From assembly GCF_037975245.1 (NCBI RefSeq), contig NC_092583.1:3090764-3154763 (forward strand): DNA of 64,000 nt, read 5' to 3'. A program made the translations under genes and the position numbers. This DNA comes from Apostichopus japonicus. Lineage: Eukaryota; Echinodermata; Holothuroidea; Aspidochirotida; Stichopodidae. Positions 11,860-64,000 of the stretch are shown here, piece by piece. The notes beneath the pieces are model-generated. The model was not told where the DNA came from and did not search any database. It was given only the letters and a program-made list of their open reading frames with translations. The stretch's first letter is position 1. Each line of letters opens with the position of its first letter.

Positions 11860-14800
11860 TTAATGCAATGTTTCTCTTGGCTTCACTCCTAGACGGTAGT
11901 AGTTCTAATAACGGTTTTACTCGTAATGTATATATACACCTTTGAAAGCACTTGAACTTAATCCTCAAAATGATATATAAATTATCGAGGATGTTAATCC
12001 GGTAAAACTTCCCCCACCCCCCACTTTTAATTTATTATTTGTCTGCAAGGCTAGAGCCGATATAAGTACATAAACTGTGCATTCCTTCAGTACATTATGA
12101 AAAGACACGCCAACTTTGAAGCCAAACTGCCAGTGAAGCTGTTGAAGTCATGTCACGCAAAGTGTCGTACGTGCTAGGTTGTATATCACAATAAGCAGCT
12201 TCCCTTAATATTCTCTGTCGGAAGGACTGTCAGATTTACGAGACTATTAGCTTTAACTTAATATATGTAGCCGCCAGATCGCTTTTATGGCCAGATGAGA
12301 GGTAACATGTGGTGATGCCCTTATGTCATTTTGGGATGAGAGCCGAGATGCAATCCTCATCTGCATAACATCTGTGATATTATCTCATTTTCAAACGCTG
12401 CTGAATTGCACGCGCTCCCAAAATACCGCAAATTATGCTAAGCTTGCTTGACAGTATTAAATGGTTCCAAGAAGTATTTAATTTTGCTCACAAGTACTGA
12501 AACCGTTTTAAAACCCTGCAGGCCTGCCTATCAAGTGAGAAAGAGTGAAATATATGTAAATTAGTCATTGCTATTATTATACATGTCTAGTCTATTATCC
12601 AAACTATATTCAGTAAAACTGTATATCAATGGCATAAAAGGAAGCAAATTGTGGCATTTTTATCTCCTTTTTTTTTTTTTTTTACCTGTCTCACATAAAT
12701 GTACAGTATGCACTCTGATCTACCTACTGTATGTATGTTGCAACGTTTCATTCCCCGACCCCATTGACCCGCCTCGCATCAATTTACCTCTGTTTTCTTC
12801 GGTTTCAAGCAATCGGACGCTTTAACGCGTGATTACAGCTCACAGTTCAAGTCAGTTCCATTTTAGTTTTACCTCTCTGTTTTTGTCTTTTCTCAACCGT
12901 GAATATATGTAACAGAAGAAAAGAAACAAGTTACAACATGACAAAGGTTTTCAACATCATTAATTTTGTAGCTTTTTTGAAGCCAATCCCCCTGTGGATG
13001 AACCTGCTGTCAGTGTTGCGTTTGATAGCTCTCGTACAATCACTCTGTAGTGCCTCAATGTTGTATTTAATGTAAGGGGCTCGCGGAGGAACATCAAAGA
13101 TAGTAAACCTATTAATTGAGGATACATTCTTGGTGTGATAAACTGCAGGGTCTCACTTGGTCGTTAACTTATTCATGTCTGGGCCGACTGGGTGCTGTTA
13201 TGTGACATTATGACTCTGTTAATCTCTACAAAAGGGTATCTATAGAATAAATGAGTCATCTATTAATGGCATCAAGAAAGGGGAACTGAAACAATGAAAC
13301 AATCCAGTTGGCATTTTAGACAAAATTCCCCAAATGGATCTATATTCTTTGACGTCTGGGATTGTTCACACTTTTTCTCCCTTTGGATTCAGAAAGTGAT
13401 AATTCAGAATAGATTCAATGAATATCACTACAACCAGAAATATTTGGAATATTTTATATAAGACAAGTTTTGTCTGTCTGTAGGAAAGACATTTAGTGGC
13501 AATGGCTAATTGAAAACAAATTAACTAAAATAATAACAATATTTGTTAATAAAATTATAATAATAACCAAATAAATCAAACAAATTAAATCAGTTCTTCT
13601 AAAAGGAATTACAATAGTCAGATAATCCATTTTACCCCAAGTTTTGGTCACAAAGAAAAACCAAAGATAATCCTGCAAGACAGTTGTGAATATTCATCAC
13701 ATCAGTGGCATATTTAATGTTCTTATAGTTTTGGGTAAGCTGCCAGTGTATACTTCTCATGGTGAGGAGGTCAAAGATTCTTTTCAATGCTAGCACTGTA
13801 CAGTAATTCATGTACAGTTAAATGTACCTGGTTAACAGAACTCTTTTAATGTCATCATCAATAATTTGCAGCACATTCACATTACGTATCAGACCCCACG
13901 CTCTTGTGTTCAGCATCCAATATATTGTGAATCCCTGTGAGTTACATGAAACCCTGTGTTTGGTATCAGCTAGACCCCACACGATAGGGATCGCTGAACA
14001 GGAAGTTGCGGTTTCTATACAAGAAGGAAAGGCACAAAGGCTATGTGATGTGCAATACTGCTACTATTAATGCCTATTGTTATGTTGCTTTGTCAAATTG
14101 TGCATGTGTGTGTGTGTGTGTAACAAACAACAATGGAAGTTAAAGGTCACCGCTGATTCCAGGGCCGACCCGAAGCTGTGCTTGCATGACAAATTATGTA
14201 AAACTGAGCCTGGCGTCTGATTGGCTGTTGATCCATGTCGCAGGGTCTAATAGAAAAGACAAGGCCTTGTTGGCCCAACACACGTGTATTTCAAACAATT
14301 TAGGTTTCTTATTTGGTGCAGGGCTCACAAATTTAAAGAATCGTTCTGGTTAATTCCCAGATCTCGATGTTATAAGATCACAACATACTAAACATTAGCA
14401 TGAGGCATTAGTGATGTGACATTTAAAATTCTTTCCAGCTACTGGTTTTGAAATTCCAACCCACACTTTAGCAGCTCCTACAGCCATTGGGTTGTAATTA
14501 TTGCTGTTATCATTCTCCACGCAAAACAACCTGTTTATTTAACCTATATATATACAACAGTTAGTAACATTAAGTGCTGCCTCCCTCAATTTCCTCAGAA
14601 TCTTACATTTTGAAGCCCCATAGCTACAATTTTTGGTTCGTACATTTTCATGCTCTGGAACGTCGCTGGTTTCAATCTCTGTTGTTCACACACAACGCCA
14701 CTGCCCAGCAGTGACGATCCATCAGTTATAGGGCAGATTGAAAATGTAGGTACAGTACGTCGTAGTACTTTCCAAAGTGTAAAAAACCTGAATTAATTAC

Positions 14801-15305
14801 AGAAAGGAAATTTCATAAGTCATCAAGATTGGTCGTCCTTTGCTTCGAGCCTTGTTCTATTATCACCTTTGGATGGAACAGTAATTTCATGTCGTACCTG
14901 GATGTGAATTAATTAATAGAATATCACCGCCTAAAGTAAAAACAGTTTCTTTATTAGCCATGGTTCTACCTTGGAAGTCGGTAGTTTAAACATGTTACTT
15001 TCTACCCAAGAATTCCTTGTTTATTCATGTAGGCTACTTCACCACTTCCCTTCTAGCATGTTTTCTTCTTTCTACTTGATTAAATCTTACGACTGTTTCA
15101 TATCTAGGCCGCTATACGTCACGGGATGGTTTGCGGACTGTTCATCCTCTTCGGTGATTACCTAAGATCCTTGACCAAGGCTGTATCTCAATCCATTACT
15201 TTCATTAAAGCAATATACTATATGAATGTATAAATATATGTATATGTATGTATGTATATGTATGTATATATATATATATTTTTGTATATATATATATATA
15301 TATAA

Positions 15306-15336
<31 letters not shown>

Positions 15337-16513
15337 AATATAAACATATAAATATATAAATATAAACATATACATATACATATACATATAAAAGCTGATG
15401 TATCATTTGCCTATGTTGTTTATTTCCATTCATTTAACAGAGCCTGTTCAAAGAATCTCTTTTGAGATCCAGCTTTAGGAATCATAAATGATTTTGAGTT
15501 GGTTAGCATCATGTTTGATCTGTAGAGTAAGGCACAATATGTCACCCAAAACAGCACAGATACAGGTGGCAAATGCCTACAGTGGAATTACGACCTTCCT
15601 TAAAGACAAAAATATAATAGCTGTTATCACTACAGTATAAGGTTGTACAGTAACTTCTATACCACTTTTGACTTTTTTGAGAAGTGACAATTTGAGCAGC
15701 TGAGGGTCAGCAATTATACTCACCGGACTATGCTCAGTATTTAGTCAATAAACAGACCATCAAAATTTGAATAGATCAGATAAAAAAATATTGAAATTTC
15801 AACAAAAATAGGCAATCAGATGCGACGTACCGCTTTAAGCTGTACATTGCAGTCGTTGTAAATTACCAGTACAACAAATGGCAATGTTTGGAATGGCGTC
15901 TCGCGACGTCTGACGGTGAAACCAGACACGACAGGAATAGCACGGAATATTAACGTTATATGTATTAAAAGCAGATTTGTGTTCATCTCGGTATTTGTGA
16001 TGATATCGGGAGAGATAAACACCAACAGATGTCTGGGTGAAAACCAAAGATTTTTATCGTAAACTTATTCGATGAAGAACGTTGGATAATCATTTTTTTG
16101 CTTGACTGGTTGCAAACTGCAAAGCTTTTCTTTGAGTGATGTATTGTCTGAACATGGCTTTGTGTAGTAGACTGATTTTGTAATCCTATAGTTCTAGCGG
16201 TTTTAAGTTCTAGTTGCTCAATTCGTGCTTTTAAAACGGCTCTTTGAATTGATGTGTAAATTTTACGAAAGGTATACGATTTATTGCTTAAAATGAGGTT
16301 AGTTTATTCAAGCTACGACGTTTGTATCCGAAGTTAATAAATTTTCCACAAAATGAATACTCACATTATCAGTAGATGATTAAAATTGAAGAATGAAATT
16401 ACATGGAATTCTAATTTGTCAAACGCTTTAGAATTCGCACATAGCGGGGTCCTTCTGAACGTTTCAATTTGACTCAATGTTATTCTTTTCCCTATTGTTT
16501 TCTTTTTTTCCAG
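11860..16513. other. Gene-free stretch upstream of the first recognised SLC4 exon
   Basis: The 5' exon(s) and promoter of the SLC4 gene may lie here or farther upstream, but I cannot point to them. A short (TG)n sits at 14.1 kb and a (TA)n/(TATG)n tract at 15.22-15.39 kb. Confidence 0.5.
15219..15390. repeat. (TA)n/(TATG)n/(TAAATA)n microsatellite
   Basis: About 170 bp made of TATG, TA and AAATAT repeats. The Tyr/Ile-rich reading frames in it are artefacts. Confidence 0.95.
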
Positions 16514-16516
16514 AAA

Positions 16517-60361
<43,845 letters not shown>

Positions 60362-63300
60362 TGATAAGGGGGTTCATACCCCTCCTACTAGAGTCACTAT
60401 AGATGATGGGTACGCCGTTTACGGCTAATATACCCAAATTATTGAGGTGTGTGTGATGTTGATAAATACACATTATTATATAACTATAGCCATTGTTTAT
60501 AAGGACAATGTGATGTGAGAAGACACGAACGTCTAGCTGATTTTAGCGTGACTATTTTTTTCTTTTTCTTTCATTGTTTTGGAGAAATAGGGTCAAAGCC
60601 ATGCAGGCGATACAAAGTTTACAGGTTCAACTTTGATTTGCTTTTAACGTTGACATTTCTTAGAAAGGAATTTGTCATCGTCCAAAAAAAATTTATGAAA
60701 TGAATTTGAGATCATCGAGAAGAAAACAGAAAAAACAATAGTGTGATTTTTATTTTTTTTTCAAAATGTTTTTTTTTTTCATTTTTAACTTCAGCATATC
60801 AGGGAAGAATCTATCAAAATTGATTTGCAGAATATAACTTAAAACCTTAATATTAATGTAACTCGAAAATAGAGGTATACCTAATGTCATTATTAAACAT
60901 ATCTGATAGATATGCTTGTGATGGTTATCTCTCCCACAAAGTAGCTCAGCTTAATAAAAATGCTGTTCACTTTTCACTTTGAAAATATCAAAAGGTAAAA
61001 AAACTCGGGAAAAGTTAAAAGCTTGCATTGGCACAGTGACTTCATAGATTGGGTAAAGGGGGAGGGGGAGGGGGAGGGGGATGTAAAGTCACATTCCAGT
61101 GGAGAGACCTTTACCTGTAATATCCAATAGGAACGAAGAAAGACTTCTTTTGGGAGAGGGGGAGGAGGGGGGTAGAATTATTCGGAGAGTAATATCTCAC
61201 AAGCATATCTATCATATTCTTCAAAATGACAGCTGGGCTTGATTTTCCGTCAGGAAATTTATTAATACGAGATCTGTAAATATGATACGAAGTTTAAGAA
61301 TGAGATATAGTAAGTTAAGTAGTTATTTGCAATAAGGTCTGTTTAATACTTTAAAACCAGAACGGCCAGAAGCCAAAGGCCGTCGTCGAAGTCTGCAAAG
61401 AGAGTTTGAACGATGAAGTGAAGAGCTGTGCTGTCATGAAAAAGAATTAATTTATGCAATTGTACATGGAAGTGAATATGTCCCCGGTGGTAGAATTTAT
61501 ACAAAAATTTCAATGTTATTGCAGTTTCCAAACAGAATGTTTGTTATTCCTTGGAATAAATAAGCATTTAGGTTTTTCAATGTTTTTCGATAGCAAACCC
61601 ATATTGAAAGGTCTCCCAATGTTCTCATGTTGGCCAAACCCTGCCTCCCCCCCCCACACCACCATTAATTAATACCCTGTGCGATAATGTTAATGTTCTG
61701 AAATTTGAAATGGTTGTTGGTTTCGCGGCAGACGTTTCAATCACAGTTCCGTAATTCCTCTTTTCTCATTGGTCGGTTCTCTTTTCTCATTGGTCGGTTC
61801 TCTTTGAAGAACCAAACTGTAAGCCTGGATTGTTTAGGAATCTTTTCCAAATTTGGTCTCATTTTGTTGTTTTGGGGTTGTTTTTTTTTCACCCCCCTTC
61901 TTTTTGCATTCTTTGCTCATCGAATTGTTTTCAGTTGTTTTTTTCCTTATCAAAGATGTTAAATTTTCGAGGCTTACATGGATTGGACATTGATGTTACG
62001 TCTCTCGTTTGGCAGACTAGACACATCTTAGTTATAAACCTGTGTACACTTTATATGAGTGAGTTGCTGTGTTAGGCTTGTTTCTGAAGCTCTCCTATGG
62101 TATTCTAGTCTTTATCACACACAATCAAGCAAACACAAATATAAATAGCTTATAAGAGAGGATCATGATGCTACAAGTAAATTAAGCGAAACAGATTGGG
62201 AAAAACAACGATTATTAATGGAATTTTTTAATTATTGGGCTGCTGGTCGTACATTGTTGACCTATTTATCGAACCTTATCATCATCTACAGGGCACAGAA
62301 TCAGTTATTTTTCAGTCAGTTTAACATGGTTACAAGGTACTATGTTTTTTGCTATGAATTTCTTAAAATTTGTCCAAATATTCACAAAAGTAAAATATTC
62401 CACACCAAATTCGCTTACACTGGCAGTAGTACTTCACACTGTCAAGAAGAGTTCATGTTTTATTTATCACAAAAGATGGATATCGATGTCCATGGCTCTG
62501 GTTAAGAGTTATTTGACAATAGAGGTGCATGAATAACTGAATATTCATGACTATGACAATGTAAGAACAATGGTCTATTGTGTTTATCTCACCATTTTGT
62601 TTACTTGTCCGAGAGAGAAAGAGACTCTTTGTTTTGTCCTTTTGGGTTTTTTTTATTCTCTTCGTTTCTCTTTTTTTTGTCATATTCATATAGTTTTTAA
62701 GCTTTAGCGAAGAATTATTTTATGGTGTACATGAAAGTTATATTGAGTAATGTTTACAGATGTCTAATATTTTGTTTATTATTTTGAGAAAAACAAAGAT
62801 TTATTAAACATTTTTGTCTGTTTTATCGCAGAGATAAGGTTCAAGCTTTGACTAACTTAAATAGTGACTTTTAACATCAATAATGTAAACTAGAGTTTTT
62901 GCTTCTACTAGAAACATGTTTGCTACTACTTTAATCTCACTTCTATGAAGATGTTGGTCCCATAACATTTAGTTTGAATTGAAAATGAGACTAAAAGGTC
63001 ATCATCTTGCATCATTCTATAGTCTTGCAGACTCCATAATGTTTCTAAATCTTCTCTCAAGAATTTGATGCTTTCAATTTATTACCCTGAAAGCAAGAAG
63101 GGCAGAGGAAAGGGAGGGGTGAAGGGGGAACAGGGGGAGGGGTGTGAGGACTTCCAAGCAGATTGTCAGATTAGTATGGGAGGGAGCTCCTCCCTCCTGT
63201 GGAGCTAAGTTTCTGCTGATGGTAGACCAAGTCACAATTTTGTAGGAATGTAGTGTATTTGAACGATTCTCTTCTGTCCATATAAGATTTTCATTTGATT

Positions 63301-64000
63301 ACAAGACGGGTCCATAGTAGATCTTTGTGTCGCACGTCGTTCCCCTGTATTTAAACAAATGTGCAATTTACATGATGTTGATATGATTCTAGTAATGCAT
63401 CACCTGTCTACACCCTACAATCACACTCTTATCTATCATGTAGGATGGTCTACAGTAACTTCGCTATACTAAGGGCATTCAGATTCTTTTATGAAGACAA
63501 CGGTATTAACGACTATCTCAACAGTTTTTTCTCTGTGGTGTAGTTCCATTCTTTGACTACGTGATTTCAATCGGATGGTTTGATCAGATTCCGCCCGAAA
63601 ATCAAAAGAAATCATACCTTCCCTAACTTTGCGCATGTATTGAAGTTTACCGGAAAGTGCAGGTAAATGGGTGTGAAGTAGTACATGAAAGTGTGTCAAA
63701 ATACAATATTGGTGTTTCCTCATGGCTTTAGTTTACAATTGTGATTACTAAAGTGGTTACAGTTTGACTCAAGGGGAGCATTGTAGCTAAGGTGTGTACA
63801 AGTGCATGTATGTATGTTTACCACCGTGCACAAAGTTAAGGCCGTTAGAAGTTACCGTACTCCACCATACTTACAGTCAAAAACTGTTTGAAAACATAAA
63901 AAAAACTGTTTCTCAAAACAAGAAATGGAAGACTGCAAGATGTAAGCACAAATCATGCGACTAAATATCTTCTATTCGTTATTGTAACAGAAATGAAAAA
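60362..64000 (+). other. Putative 3' UTR and downstream DNA
   Basis: No recognisable coding exon on either strand. Contains a GGGGGA repeat near 61.06 kb, C-rich and T-rich tracts and a 19-bp tandem duplication (CTTTTCTCATTGGTCGGTT, 61.76-61.80 kb). Candidate AATAAA polyadenylation signals lie at 60953-60958 and 61555-61560; which, if any, ends the transcript cannot be told. Confidence 0.5.
60953..60958 (+). terminator. Candidate polyadenylation signal AATAAA
   Basis: First AATAAA on the + strand about 590 bp after the SLC4 stop codon. Its use is unproven, and a second one lies at 61555. Confidence 0.3.

Noticed and set aside
15816-16047. Hydrophobic minus-strand frames that look a little like a receptor fragment
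   Set aside because: No recognisable motif, two overlapping frames both open, no splice context.
61354-61434. Short plus-strand frame (AVVEVCKESLNDEV ... stop) in the 3' region
   Set aside because: About 27-30 codons, no good acceptor and no homology; probably chance in the 3' UTR.

Overview
The window is animal nuclear DNA: AT-rich, intron-rich and full of microsatellites, minisatellites and non-autonomous DNA transposons. The one gene I can read with confidence is a Na+-coupled bicarbonate transporter of the SLC4 family (NBC/NDCBE branch), on the + strand from about 16.5 to 60.4 kb. Its divergence from vertebrate paralogues, the small multi-copy MITEs and the repeat landscape suggest a marine invertebrate, perhaps an echinoderm such as a sea cucumber. 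That placement is inference; the sequence alone does not prove it.

The SLC4 gene is spread over 23 coding exons, including one 18-nt candidate microexon. All have GT-AG junctions, and all phases agree. The assembled coding length is 3513 nt, divisible by three, giving 1170 residues plus a stop. Layout: an acidic start and a His-rich disordered N-terminus (exons 1-3), the cytoplasmic band-3-like domain (exons 4-10), the membrane transport domain (exons 11-21) with a four-cysteine extracellular loop in exon 14, and a cytosolic tail (exons 21-23) ending in ETPV, a class I PDZ-ligand type. Exon 1 begins at a splice acceptor, so at least one 5' exon lies upstream and was not identified.

Region by region: 1-16.5 kb is gene-poor and rich in mobile elements. 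It holds a ~580-bp element with long inverted ends; a ~1.1-kb hAT-like element with a perfect 14-bp TIR and 8-bp target duplication, itself interrupted by a second hAT-like MITE with its own 8-bp duplication; a MITE with GGTCACACTA ends; and two copies of a CAGNGATGTG-ended family. It also holds one candidate minus-strand exon or micro-ORF at 5.2-5.3 kb. From 16.5 to 60.4 kb is the SLC4 gene. Its introns carry many long minisatellites, several next to exons, plus duplicated blocks around exon 2, a broken P-element/THAP9-like transposase (53.2-54.9 kb), a tRNA-derived SINE on the minus strand (51.3-51.7 kb), a MITE (40.1-40.8 kb) and a tandem duplication that copies the 3' end of exon 18 with its splice donor. 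From 60.4 to 64 kb is 3' UTR and downstream DNA with no recognisable gene.

No prokaryotic feature, CRISPR array, rRNA or functional tRNA was seen. I see no clearly new multi-gene system. The most useful leads concern this gene's RNA processing (microexon, stop codon inside a splice donor, duplicated donor, repeat-built acceptor, ratchet-like junction) and the nested transposons.
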